Made by a program: the position numbers and the translations under genes. Source: Planctomycetaceae bacterium (GTDB lineage: Bacteria > Planctomycetota > Planctomycetia > Gemmatales > Gemmataceae). From it: 64,000 nucleotides of DNA. Below, in pieces: positions 55,417 through 64,000 of this stretch; the stretch's first letter is position 1; each line of letters opens with the position of its first letter. The stretch lies in contig PNLP01000028.1 of NCBI GenBank assembly GCA_013823135.1, forward strand, positions 23,601-87,600. The letters run 5' to 3'. A model generated the notes under the pieces. It made no database searches and was not told where the DNA came from. It saw only the letters and a program-made list of their open reading frames with translations.

Positions 55417-55589
55417 TTCTTCTCGCCGCGGTGCGGCAGTGTCTTCGGGTCCACGAGCTTCAGCCCCGCGGCTCCCAGTTCGTCCCGGATTCGCTGCCCG
55501 GCGTCGCGGTCCCCGGCCTTGATCGCATCGACCAACCGCGCGACCAGTCGCGGGATGGTGAGGTTCTTCAGGTTCACGGCGTGCGTCAT
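55413..55589 (-). CDS. small hypothetical protein preceding the replication ATPase
   Basis: 58 residues from ATG 55589 ('MTHAVNLKNLTIPRLVARLV'), too short for most gene callers. Its stop overlaps the start of the ATPase gene by four bases, which supports that it is translated. No family. Confidence 0.6.
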   Translation of the reverse strand: MTHAVNLKNLTIPRLVARLVDAIKAGDRDAGQRIRDELGAAGLKLVDPKTLPHRGEKK

Positions 55590-55632
55590 GGTGGGCGTCT
55601 CGGTTAGGGTTGGGGGTCAAATGGGTTGAGGA

Positions 55633-55950
55633 TCACCGGCGGGCCAGAGCCGCGCGGTAGCGGGCCATGTCGCAGTTCGCCTTCACGAACAGTTCGATGT
55701 CGGACACCCGCCAAACGAGCTTGTTCCCGACCGCAACCGGGTCGGGCAACTCGCCCGCCGCCCTCTGCCTTTCGAGATGGCGGCGCGAGCAGTCGAGCAA
55801 CTTCGCCAGCCCGTTGATGTCCACCACGAGGGGCCGGAGCCTCTCCGCTTCCAACGCGGCGAGCAGTGCCGCAAGCCGCCCCAACAGGGAGTTCAGTTCG
55901 GGGCCGGGGTGGTTCGATGCCTCCGCCGGACTGGAGCAGGCGTCATTCAC
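55633..55950 (-). CDS. excisionase-like HTH protein (first)
   Basis: 105 residues. 'DINGLAKLLDCSRRHLERQRAAGELPDPVAVGNKLVWRVSDIELFV' is a MerR-like/HTH_17 fold of the Xis type. Paired with the next gene. A role in directing excision, or in regulating the run that follows, is inference. Confidence 0.8.
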   Translation of the reverse strand: MNDACSSPAEASNHPGPELNSLLGRLAALLAALEAERLRPLVVDINGLAKLLDCSRRHLERQRAAGELPDPVAVGNKLVWRVSDIELFVKANCDMARYRAALARR

Positions 55951-56209
55951 GGTCGCCTCCCGTCGCCGGGGTGGTCACTCTCGCGAGGTACGAAGCCAGT
56001 GCCGACCGTTGCACCCTTCGCGCGCCGCCGATCTTTACCGACGCGATTTCCCCGCGACGGATCAGCGCCCGGGCCAGTGTCAGGCCGATGCCCAACATGT
56101 CCGCCACTTCGCTAACCTTCAGCGCCCGGTCGGTGGCACTCTCAGCGGCACCGACTCGGACCTTCTCTGACGGGCACTTTGCCCTTTGGGTCGTCTTGGA
56201 CTTCTCCAT
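55943..56209 (-). CDS. excisionase-like HTH protein (second)
   Basis: 88 residues from ATG 56209; a GTG at 56230 would add seven. 'ALKVSEVADMLGIGLTLARALIRRGEIASVKIGGARRVQRSALASYL' is the excisionase-family winged HTH. Its end overlaps the first excisionase-like gene by eight bases. It leads the long minus-strand run. Confidence 0.8.
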   Translation of the reverse strand: MEKSKTTQRAKCPSEKVRVGAAESATDRALKVSEVADMLGIGLTLARALIRRGEIASVKIGGARRVQRSALASYLARVTTPATGGDRE

Positions 56210-56333
56210 TGCTGCCCCCATTGTCGCCACTTGTCGCCCCGGTGCGGGAATTGTCGCGGGCGAACGAATTGATTCTTCCTGCGCCGTCCTGTAATCTCAA
56301 TCCAGTCGATTTGATTAGCGGACAGGAGGCGCG

Positions 56334-57023
56334 ATGTTGTACTGGCAGCTACTCACAGAAGCGGCCCCGGCCATACAGGGGAGGAAGGACAAGGCGGAGG
56401 CGTGGGCGAGAACGCACCTGAGCGGTTTCTTTGCCAACGACCGGGTTGATTGGGACAACGAATGGGAGCGCTTCGAAAGGTACCTCCGCGCCATCGTGTG
56501 GCTTGCGGAGCATCGCAACAGGAAGCACATAGGCGGCGGTCGGAAGCCCCGACCGGAACGCATCCCGCCACTGATCGACAGGGTACTGGCCGAAGTCGCA
56601 CGGCTCATCCAGAACCGCTTCACCGGCGAGACGGTTCACGATCTTGCCATCGGTCCTGTGTTCACCAACGCCAGCGGACTGACAGCCGAGATGCATCTCA
56701 CCGGTGGGCGGAAGGGCGAAGGGGCTACCGCGTTGAGGCAGGTTGAAGACTTCACCGTGTTCTGGCAGGTCGTCTTCACCCAATTCGCGGACCCGACCTT
56801 TGTGAAGGTGACGGCGGGCGTGTGCGCCGGGTGCGGGAAGGTGCTCCCGCCCACCAAGTCCAAACGCCCCCGCCGGGCGAAGCACTGCAACGCCTGCAAC
56901 GTAAAGGCGTGGCGGCAGCGGCACCCGGAGAAAGCCCGCAAGATGTGGCGAACGACTAAAGCGAGCCAGCGAAAGGAGGCCAGAGAGGAGATGAGTTGTC
57001 ACTCACCGAGGCAGGGTAAATGA
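56334..57023 (+). CDS. hypothetical protein with C-terminal zinc-knuckle region
   Basis: 229 residues; CAGGAGG is seven nt upstream of ATG 56334. The first part is helical ('AWARTHLSGFFANDRVDWDNEWERFERYL'). At ~160-210 'CAGCGKVLPPTKSKRPRRAKHCNACNVKAWRQRHPEKARKMWR' holds four cysteines (two CxxC pairs) with a basic tail, as in small zinc DNA-binding proteins. Divergent from the excisionase genes. Function unknown. Confidence 0.6.
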   Translation: MLYWQLLTEAAPAIQGRKDKAEAWARTHLSGFFANDRVDWDNEWERFERYLRAIVWLAEHRNRKHIGGGRKPRPERIPPLIDRVLAEVARLIQNRFTGETVHDLAIGPVFTNASGLTAEMHLTGGRKGEGATALRQVEDFTVFWQVVFTQFADPTFVKVTAGVCAGCGKVLPPTKSKRPRRAKHCNACNVKAWRQRHPEKARKMWRTTKASQRKEAREEMSCHSPRQGK

Positions 57024-57083
57024 GGCCACTCAGCCCGGTCAGCTTGCCCTCATCAGGATACACGGAATAGGCGTTGGGCATCG

Positions 57084-58532
57084 TCAGGCACTCAGATTAG
57101 AAGCGAAGCACACCCGGCCATCAGCATCACTGGAGAACAGGCGGAGGTCACCATCCTGCGAGATGACAAACACTATCGCGTTCGGTATCTTCCTGCACAA
57201 AGCAAACGCGGACTTGTGCCGCTCCCCAAACGACTTCAGTAACTCCTCCGCTGGCAAATCCTTTTCCGTGGTGAGGTCGTGACAGGTTCCCAAATCAACC
57301 CCGGAGAGGTTCTTGTCGATGGAACCGCCGAAACCGTGGAGAACCAACCGCCGGTCGAAGACGACGCACCCATCCGCGGCGGAGAGTTGCCCGACCGAAG
57401 CAAGCCGACTGAGCCATCGGTTTGCGGCCACTCGCTTCGCTTCGGCAACACCTGCGTGATCGGCATTCGCGTCTCGCCCCGACCGCCAAACCTCGCAGTG
57501 GGCGCGCCACGTCTGGCGCAACTCTGCTCCCAAATCCACCGGGTTCACGGGATAGGTGAGCGTGAGCGGGGCCGCGTTCACGTCGGGCAGAATGGCGAAC
57601 GCTCCACCGTGTCCAAGCGAGACAGCGGAACGGAGCATCCTCATAACCGCAACCTGAACATCCAGCCGCGGGAACAACTCGTCAGAATCGGTGCCTTCAA
57701 ATGGTTGAAAGTGTGGAACATCCGGGCTGAAGGCTGGATTGGTTCGGAACTCCGCCACCCACGCGCGGGACAATTCGACAAGCCATTGCTCTACCAGCGG
57801 CACGTGGAGCGCCATCCGGCGGGTGACCAGTCTATCCGCGGCGAGCACGAACGTAGCCTTCCCTTCGACAACGCGAATGTGCCCCGCCCCCAGTAGTTCG
57901 ATCAGCAATCCTCCAGATGGTTGCCACAGGCCGGGCATGTGGAGCAAGGCACCGTCTGCGTCATCTTGATCCAACAGCCCCAGCCCGGTGACGCACAGCC
58001 CCCCGTCAGTTTCACGTACCGCAATGATCCCGTCCCGCTCCGGGATAAGCGGGGCCAGTTTGACTAGCAATTTGTGATCTTCCAAACGCCGCGGTTCCCG
58101 AAAGCGGTATGCGTGGTGGCGGGCATCCTCCACCCACGTCCCCAACCTGCTAAGGACTGTGCCGAGGGAGGTGCGGGCAACGATCATCGCCACGTCTTCC
58201 GGGCCTAATTCAACCGCGCTGTCCTCCCACCATTTCTCTTCGCGCGGGACTGCGACCCGCGCCCGGATCGGGCGCCCCTCGTCCGTCTGGAAACTCGCGC
58301 GGTACGCGAACCGGAGGAGATGACGGACGTTCTCATCGTTCACCGCCGCGAGTGTCGATACCTCTCGCTTTAACTCAGCCCGTTTACGCCGGACGAACGC
58401 CCGGAACTGCGTGAGAAGCCGAACAACATCGTTGATCCCAGCGGAATTAGGAATACCCTCCGGTTCCCACTGGAGAGGTTCAGGTCCGTCTGGAGCACTG
58501 TAGTCAAGGAACAGGACCGTGTGCGGGTTCAT
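57084..58532 (-). CDS. DisA_N/DAC-like (diadenylate-cyclase-like) protein
   Basis: 482 residues; GAGGAAGG precedes ATG 58532. The C-terminal ~100 residues line up with the diadenylate cyclase fold of DisA/CdaA: 'ADGCVVFDRRLVLHGFGGSI' at 386-406 matches the DGA strand, and 'FGERHKSAFALCRK' at 435-448 matches the RHR motif. The catalytic DGA is DGC (387-389) and RHR is RHK (438-440). The N-terminal ~370 residues are unrecognised. DAC-like domains of this divergent type have been proposed as nucleotide sensors (DACNV) in conflict systems. Whether it makes or senses a nucleotide is open. Divergent from the three-gene run at 58683. Confidence 0.75.
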   Translation of the reverse strand: MNPHTVLFLDYSAPDGPEPLQWEPEGIPNSAGINDVVRLLTQFRAFVRRKRAELKREVSTLAAVNDENVRHLLRFAYRASFQTDEGRPIRARVAVPREEKWWEDSAVELGPEDVAMIVARTSLGTVLSRLGTWVEDARHHAYRFREPRRLEDHKLLVKLAPLIPERDGIIAVRETDGGLCVTGLGLLDQDDADGALLHMPGLWQPSGGLLIELLGAGHIRVVEGKATFVLAADRLVTRRMALHVPLVEQWLVELSRAWVAEFRTNPAFSPDVPHFQPFEGTDSDELFPRLDVQVAVMRMLRSAVSLGHGGAFAILPDVNAAPLTLTYPVNPVDLGAELRQTWRAHCEVWRSGRDANADHAGVAEAKRVAANRWLSRLASVGQLSAADGCVVFDRRLVLHGFGGSIDKNLSGVDLGTCHDLTTEKDLPAEELLKSFGERHKSAFALCRKIPNAIVFVISQDGDLRLFSSDADGRVCFASNLSA

Positions 58533-58682
58533 GCCTTCCTCGTGGAGGGACTGCGGACAACGTTATTCTCCCCGAAGAGGGAACGGCGGGCTACATTGGT
58601 GGTCCCCGACGAGTCACTTCGTCGTTGACTCGCATCAGTCACTTCGGGATACTGTTGATACAGTCCAGTGACTAGGCGATCA
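58533..58682. promoter_or_regulatory. bidirectional promoter region with repeated motif
   Basis: Between the divergent DAC-like and HhH-GPD-like genes. GAGTCACTTCG and CAGTCACTTCGGG recur within 40 bp, and 'TACTGTTGATACAGTCC' contains a short palindrome. Probably the control region of the whole module. Confidence 0.55.
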
Positions 58683-59732
58683 ATGGCGTTAGCTAACCTG
58701 CCTCCGGCACCAGTGTCGGACGTGGAGTGTGAAATGATTCAGGTAGTTCCGGATGCTTGCCGCAAGGTGGCAGACTACCTTCGTCGGCACCCGATCCCTG
58801 AGGACGTAGAAGACCAGATGCTTCCGAGTGTCTCACCGGAACTTGCGGGTAATTATCTTTTCCTTCTCGTCGCAATCTGCCACCAGACCACACCGCAGGG
58901 GAACCCGCCGCCACCGCCTTTGGTGGGTACAGTGGCAGGAGTGTCCCGCAAGGGTTGGGATTACCTGAGTGCGAAACTTCAAGAGGTGGTCACCACGAGT
59001 CAGGAACTGCTCACGCCTTCCACGTGGGCGACAGTCACCGGTCCCGACCTCACTGCGATCTTCCGGGATGCAACAAACGGCGAGAGACTCAGCGACCCAG
59101 AGGGGCGGGCGGGCTTAGTCCGCGACATGGGCGAGAAGATGACCGCTGCGAGATGGACGTGTTTGCATGATATGCAGAACGCGGTCGGAAGCCGAGTGGC
59201 CGAGTTGCTACCCGCTCTGGCCCAATTCCACGCCTACCGTGACCCCGTCCAGAAGAAGTCACTTTTCCTTCTATCTCTGATGCGGAACTCCAAACTGTGG
59301 GACTTTCCTGATCCTGAGTCGCTCGGGCCACCGGTCGATTATCACGAAGTTCGCGGCCATCTGCGACTTGGCACCGTTCAGGTCGTAAGTGATGTATTGG
59401 AAGGGAAACTGCGCAGCCAAACCGAGGTGACGCCTGAAGAAGACCTCGCAATTCGACGGGCCGTTTTCAGCGCCATCATGCGCATCGCGGAGGAACTGAA
59501 AGTCACCCCCAGCCAGATGCACTACCTGTTCTGGAACATCTTCCGAACTTGTTGCAAGCGGGAAGAGACGCACTGCGCAGCTTGCCCCGCTGGTTGTGGA
59601 CTCGTGCAGCGGTACCGCCCGCTTACAGTCCATTCTGTCGGGCCTGCATCATGTCCTTTCTCGCCGGTGTGTTCAAGCGCCGGACAGCATCTGAAGTACG
59701 TCGAGCACTACCACCGAACCGATTACTACTGA
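58683..59732 (+). CDS. HhH-GPD DNA-glycosylase-like protein with Cys cluster
   Basis: 349 residues from ATG 58683 (GTG 58668 possible). 'NYLFLLVAICHQTTP' and 'VDYHEVRGHLRLGTVQV' align with the endonuclease III / MutY superfamily, where the latter is 'VDTHV.R...RLG' and the Asp (D219) is catalytic. The C-terminus has C291-x6-C298-x2-C301-x3-C305, close to the [4Fe-4S] loop of that family. Total length exceeds EndoIII. It may process or bind damaged or modified DNA, or nucleic acid of invading elements. First gene of the plus-strand run; the next starts 20 bp later. Confidence 0.7.
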   Translation: MALANLPPAPVSDVECEMIQVVPDACRKVADYLRRHPIPEDVEDQMLPSVSPELAGNYLFLLVAICHQTTPQGNPPPPPLVGTVAGVSRKGWDYLSAKLQEVVTTSQELLTPSTWATVTGPDLTAIFRDATNGERLSDPEGRAGLVRDMGEKMTAARWTCLHDMQNAVGSRVAELLPALAQFHAYRDPVQKKSLFLLSLMRNSKLWDFPDPESLGPPVDYHEVRGHLRLGTVQVVSDVLEGKLRSQTEVTPEEDLAIRRAVFSAIMRIAEELKVTPSQMHYLFWNIFRTCCKREETHCAACPAGCGLVQRYRPLTVHSVGPASCPFSPVCSSAGQHLKYVEHYHRTDYY

Positions 59733-59751
59733 CGCCAGCCCACAACCCACA

Positions 59752-60477
59752 ATGCCCACCTACAAGCCGCCCGCCCCACCGAAGGACGTGGAGAAGTCCA
59801 TCGACAGCCTTCAGCGCATTCATGCGCTCATCTCGGCGCTGGCCTTGGGCGAAGCGGTGCGCCGCCTCATCCAGATGCCGGGGACTCCAGAGGCAGAGTT
59901 TCATCTGAGCGTCCTCCCGCAGTTCCTCGCTCTGGTCTGCACCATCGTGCCTTTTTACCACGGGATGCACCGGCACCTTGAAGCCACTTACCTTTTCCCA
60001 GTAGACCCCAAGCATCCGCGGGGTGTGCTGCTCATCGACTTCGTGGTGTTCTTGGTTGAGGCCAGTACGTTCTTCGCCCTTGCGTCGTTGTTCAACGCCT
60101 CCGGTTTCTACTGGGTGTTAGCTGCTCTGCTGGTGTTCGATGCGATCTGGAGCGGCCTAACGGCGCTCATCACGCAAGCGACCGAATTCCGATGGTGCGT
60201 GTTGAACTTCATTGCGGCGATTGCAATGGTTGTGGTGCTTTCGCTGAACGTTTTCCGCGCCGGGATGGACGTGTGGTTGCTGACGATTATCGCCGTTGTC
60301 CGAACGATCTTCGACTACCAGATGCACTGGCACTTCTACTTCCCGTTCGAGAAAGATGAGACCACTGTGGGCGGCAACGCTCCGCCGAGTGGCGAGAATC
60401 CCCCGGTGGGTGTGGTCGCCCCGCCTCCGGTAGAGAACCCTCCGGCGGAAGAGAACGCAGATGGTGGAGGCATTTGA
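59752..60477 (+). CDS. multi-pass membrane protein
   Basis: 241 residues. Five probable membrane helices at ~56-77, 90-113, 117-139, 147-167 and 172-195. The C-terminal tail is proline/glycine-rich and acidic ('GGNAPPSGENPPVG'). No family recognised. In nucleotide-signalling defence systems a membrane protein often acts as effector; that role is inference here. Confidence 0.75.
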   Translation: MPTYKPPAPPKDVEKSIDSLQRIHALISALALGEAVRRLIQMPGTPEAEFHLSVLPQFLALVCTIVPFYHGMHRHLEATYLFPVDPKHPRGVLLIDFVVFLVEASTFFALASLFNASGFYWVLAALLVFDAIWSGLTALITQATEFRWCVLNFIAAIAMVVVLSLNVFRAGMDVWLLTIIAVVRTIFDYQMHWHFYFPFEKDETTVGGNAPPSGENPPVGVVAPPPVENPPAEENADGGGI

Positions 60478-60543
60478 CACGAGACCACGGTGAAATGGCA
60501 CTGCTGCAATCACCTTTCCCCTGAAAGGATCGCGGAACATCAA

Positions 60544-61584
60544 ATGCCTATCTTCATCAGCTACTCAAGTACGAACCGGGACTTCGTTGATCGATTGGCA
60601 AAGCAACTCGTGGCGCACCAAGTCCACGTTTGGCTGGACAAGTGGGAAATCCACGTTGGGGATTCTCTCATCACCAAAATTCAACAGGGAATTACGGGGG
60701 CGAGCGGCCTTCTGATCGTACTGTCCAAGGCGTCGGTGCAATCAGAGTGGTGCAGAAAAGAACTGAACAGCGCCCTTATGCGAGAGCTTGAGGAAAAGCG
60801 GGTCGTGGTGCTGCCGGTCATGCTCGAAGACTGTGAGATGCCGATGTTCCTGCGGGAGAAACTCTACGCAGATTTCCGAAAAGACTTCGATGCGGGTCTG
60901 AGCACAATTCTCGAAGCCGTTGCACGGGTGACCAACGAGTGGAGGGCAAGGATCACAGAGCCGGGATGGCATACGGATAGCGCGATCGATTGGGGCAAGG
61001 ATGGTGAGGATCACATCATTCGGATCACGATGGTCGAGCAGGCCAAAGACCAGCCATACAGCGTCTTGGGCGTGACGACGATCATCGCGAAGGGGTCAGC
61101 GGCCAAGTGGTTTCAGGCTCACGTCGAGCGCGGAACCGACGAGGCAGCGCGAGCACAGGTGATCTACGATCTCGCCAATGCTGTGAAAGATGACGATGAC
61201 TTCAACGTGTTGTTGAAGGATCAGCGCGAAGTTTTTCGGCGGACCGTGTTCACAATCGAAGGGCACGTTTTCAGAGTAATATCGAGCGTTCGTTGGCTCG
61301 GGATGGACACGGGGCGGGATGTACTGTTTCGTATCGGCGGTCAAATCGAGGGGATGGCGGATCGCATGCGCGAGATTACCAGACAGCCACCCAAGAGTGT
61401 GAAAGAGCCAGTGAGCACGATCAGGCCCAAACATCCAGATACCACGCCCGCAAAACCAGCGGCCACGCAGCCGACAACCCGGCCCACAACAACAGCGAAG
61501 AAGAAGCCTGCCAAACCAATAAAAAAGCCAGTGCAAAAGTCAGCCAACAAACCCGCCAAGAAAGGCAGTAAGAAGGCGAGATAA
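60544..61584 (+). CDS. TIR-domain protein
   Basis: 346 residues from ATG 60544. TIR domain residues 1-140: 'MPIFISYSSTNRDFVDRLAK', 'VHVWLDKWEIHVGDSLITKI', 'GLLIVLSKASVQSEWCRKEL' with the NAD-cleaving Glu73. After it a ~150-residue region of unknown fold and a Lys/Pro/Thr-rich tail (~300-346). Bacterial TIR proteins commonly destroy NAD+ or make a cyclised ADPR signal on phage infection. Last gene of the DAC-like/HhH/TM module. Confidence 0.92.
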   Translation: MPIFISYSSTNRDFVDRLAKQLVAHQVHVWLDKWEIHVGDSLITKIQQGITGASGLLIVLSKASVQSEWCRKELNSALMRELEEKRVVVLPVMLEDCEMPMFLREKLYADFRKDFDAGLSTILEAVARVTNEWRARITEPGWHTDSAIDWGKDGEDHIIRITMVEQAKDQPYSVLGVTTIIAKGSAAKWFQAHVERGTDEAARAQVIYDLANAVKDDDDFNVLLKDQREVFRRTVFTIEGHVFRVISSVRWLGMDTGRDVLFRIGGQIEGMADRMREITRQPPKSVKEPVSTIRPKHPDTTPAKPAATQPTTRPTTTAKKKPAKPIKKPVQKSANKPAKKGSKKAR

Positions 61585-61612
61585 CAGAACATCGTGTCTA
61601 CCGCGCTGGAGC

Positions 61613-61856
<244 letters not shown>

Positions 61857-61895
61857 CATATTCTGTAAGCACTTGCGGCGACTCTTGACTGCGGG

Positions 61896-61922
61896 GCACC
61901 GGCTATAATAGCAAGCCGGTGC
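61896..61922. terminator. hairpin outside the island
   Basis: GCACCGGCT / AGCCGGTGC 9-bp arms around TATAATAGC. It lies 40 bp right of attR and could be the original tRNA terminator region or simply a hairpin. Confidence 0.45.
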
Positions 61923-62030
61923 CTCATAAGTGCCTCCTAGGTCAGATGTGTTGCATCGTGTGGCAAGCCGGGGTCGGACGACCCGCTCCGGTCTTATCCC
62001 CCCGTGTCCGGTCAACGGAGCAACACGAAA

Positions 62031-63333
62031 ATGGCAAATCTTGGCCACAAAGATGGCGTCTTCCACGTTCGATTCCGTTTTCGTGGCAAAGAGTTCAAAT
62101 AGTCGCTCAAAACAAAAGATGAATCCTCGGCCCGTGCTGCACTGCACCTCATCGAACCAACCCTCCGCCGCCTTCATACCGGCCAACTTCACGTTCCCGA
62201 ACGTGTTGATCCCGGCGACTTCGTCGTTAGCGGCGGCATGCTTCTCGAACCCATCCAACCTGCGGTGGCCGACGAACCGGCGACGCCCCTTCCCTCAACC
62301 CGCGAACTGATCGACCGGTGCACCGTTTTCGCAAAAGAACCTACTGGCACCGTCATACCACGCCAGCCAAGCGATGCACTTGAGGCACCTTTTGAGGCAC
62401 CTTGGTACGCGAGGTGATCAACCCTGCGACAAGATCGTTTTCCGCGACCTCGACGGCTTTGTTCAAACTCGACTCGCCGAGCGGCACCCGAACACCGCGG
62501 AGAGAGAACAGATCACGTTGCTCCAGTTCTACAAGTGGGTGGTTCGCCAGGGGCATCTGAAAGTTTCTCCGGTTTCCGGCCTGCTTCCGATCAGGGGTGG
62601 GGATGATCGGTCGCCCTTCCGCACCGCTGCCGAAATCGAACGGGTTTTGGAACGAGGAGGGTTAACGGACGAAGAACGGCTCGACTCATGGGAATGTCTG
62701 TACCTCAGCCCAACCGAGATCGCCGGTTTGCTCGCCACGGTGAAGGCAAACGCCACCCATGGCTATGGATTCTTGCTCCACGCGATTCCGGCTTACACTG
62801 GGATACGTCGCGGTGAGATGCTGAGACTGCGATGGGTCGATGTGGATCTGGACGAAGGTTATTTGTCGGCGCGAAGTCGCAAACAATCACATCAGAAGCG
62901 AGAGACAATTCGACGAATTCCCCTTCACCCGGAATCGAAGGTGGAACTTCAGGCTTGGCGACAGAAGCAGACACGGGGCCAGCATGTAATCTGCGAGCCG
63001 GACGGATCGGGGCCGATCAACAATGATCGGGCGAATCGAGTGTTCTGGCAACCGATGCGGAAGACCTCATGGTGTCTCGACAATGGTCGCGACCTGTTCA
63101 AGATTGGGTTCCACACCTACCGCCACTCGTTCGCTTCGAACCTTGCGGCTGCCGAAGTTGATCAGAGACTGATCGACAAGTTCATGGGGCACACGACCGA
63201 GCCGATGCGGGAGCGATACCAGCACCTCTTCCCCAAGGCCAAGAAATCTGCCATCGAGAGCTTCTCGCTCTGGGCGAACGGGGCACGCTCAATCGGGATG
63301 AATATCCTTTTCAACCACAACCCAATCGCGTAG
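62031..63333 (+). pseudogene. decayed tyrosine recombinase (second integrase)
   Basis: Starting at 62031 an integrase-like N-terminus ('MANLGHKDGVFHVRFRFRGK') is broken by a TAG at codon 24, and the frame is lost before 62374. From 62374 an open 319-residue frame holds the catalytic domain: 'YTGIRRGEMLRLRW' (Arg), 'FHTYRHSFASNLA' (His-x-x-Arg), 'KFMGHTTEPMRERYQHLF' (His and Tyr). The intact frame alone would lack the N-terminal DNA-binding domain. I infer an older integrated element whose integrase is now inactive. Confidence 0.8.
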
Positions 63334-63465
63334 TGAGCCCCGACGAGCGAGAGTTGGAGAATTGGGCATGCGACAAAGTGGCAAGCATCTGCTTGCCCGC
63401 GTCTCTGAATTCTGCCGCGAGAACCCGACCGCATGGCGGCCGAGTTTTGCGTCTCATATTACTCC

Positions 63466-63780
63466 TCACACCGGCAATCGTTTCGCATCCTGCTGACCAG
63501 ACAATTCTTCGATGATATAGGAGGCAATCTCGGACCTAATCGGATAAGCGATGGCGAAGTACTCGGCATTCGTCGCTAAGCCCTGCTTCTTGCCTGCCGC
63601 ACGGTCACCGGCCGATACCACCCACTCAGGCCTGATCAGGTATGCTTGCCCCGGACGCCCCAGTTCTCTCTGCGCATCCACCCCAGCCAGTAGGAGCGGC
63701 AACGCCTCCCGAAGCACCCGCTCTGCAGCTTCGTGAGCATCATTTCCATAGAAGAAGCATTGTACCGATGACTTACTCAT
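63466..63780 (-). CDS. hypothetical protein
   Basis: 104 residues from ATG 63780; AGAGGAA precedes it. The sequence 'VQCFFYGNDAHEAAERVLREALPLLLAG' and 'GRPGQAYLIRPEWVVSAGDR' is not one I recognise. Compact, no membrane segment. The stretch 63334-63465 has no gene. Confidence 0.6.
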   Translation of the reverse strand: MSKSSVQCFFYGNDAHEAAERVLREALPLLLAGVDAQRELGRPGQAYLIRPEWVVSAGDRAAGKKQGLATNAEYFAIAYPIRSEIASYIIEELSGQQDAKRLPV

Positions 63781-64000
63781 AGTGATTCCTCTGGGCAGAA
63801 ACACGATTGACTTAAGGTCTCTGCCCAAGCTTGGGTTCGGTGAATTTTGGTGAATCAACACTGCCGCCAAGTAGGCGGCACGAGCGTGACTTGGTGTCGG
63901 AACACTTGGAAGTCAGTTTCCCAACGCCAGATCGACCTTGAGGGTGGTCTTTGTGGGCACACCCCGCCAGTTCGGACATTCAAAGCCAGCAAATTAAAAC
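63781..64000. other. right-edge stretch
   Basis: No complete gene. On the minus strand 'WRGVPTKTTLKVDLALGN' ends before 63910, which may be the end of a gene or a relic continuing beyond the window, but a stop lies close upstream. Confidence 0.3.

Noticed and set aside
62374..63333. The 319-residue recombinase frame as an intact gene
   Set aside because: The N-terminal DNA-binding part is in the other frame upstream and is interrupted by TAG, so this is most likely a decayed gene.

Overview
The window reads as the chromosome of a planctomycete of the Gemmata group (Gemmataceae). This is inferred from the high GC content, a DUF1559 prepilin-like protein next to a small lipoprotein, a tandem pair from the Gemmata-type TIGR03066 paralogous family, a DUF1570 lipoprotein, a kinase-WD40 giant, FHA/GAF signalling proteins and palindromic dispersed repeats. 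No taxonomic marker gene was available to confirm it.

Region 1 (1-44 kb) is ordinary chromosome. It carries a RidA protein, a secreted cyclophilin, ClpS, an FHA-GAF-PP2C phosphatase, a Gly/Tyr-repeat secreted protein, a VIT1-type transporter, a leucine-rich-repeat protein, groES/groEL, a TerC-type membrane protein, a Tat-signalled ThDP enzyme, a DUF1559/lipoprotein pair, hemB, a macro-domain protein, an aminotransferase-fold protein without its PLP lysine and a secretin-N-like protein. From 22.6 to 31.9 kb there is a surface-polysaccharide set (FkbM methyltransferase, two glycosyltransferases, a double kinase) mixed with smpB, a LigD-type phosphoesterase and a PPCDC-type flavoprotein. A 1337-residue membrane-bound NRPS resembling poly-lysine synthase follows, then an FHA-GAF-cyclase and a 1484-residue kinase with WD40 repeats.

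Region 2 (44.2-61.9 kb) is an integrative genomic island in a tRNA-Asp gene. The 3' part of the tRNA (48 bp) is repeated exactly at the far end. The island carries a tyrosine integrase, a small Cro/CI-like regulator with a perfect 24-bp palindromic operator, two excisionase-like HTH proteins, a RecA-fold replication ATPase and a minus-strand run of small genes. It has two cargo modules: (a) an HNH nuclease, a methyltransferase and two GIY-YIG-like proteins in one overlapping operon flanked by copies of a small gene; (b) a DisA/diadenylate-cyclase-like protein divergent from an HhH-GPD-like protein, a multi-pass membrane protein and a TIR-domain protein. Module b looks like an undescribed nucleotide-signalling defence system. 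The integrase reading frame crosses the attachment site, and a coding tail in the right phase lies at the opposite end of the island, so excision should rebuild a longer integrase.

Region 3 (61.9-64 kb) has a decayed second tyrosine recombinase beside the island, suggesting repeated use of this locus, and one small hypothetical gene.
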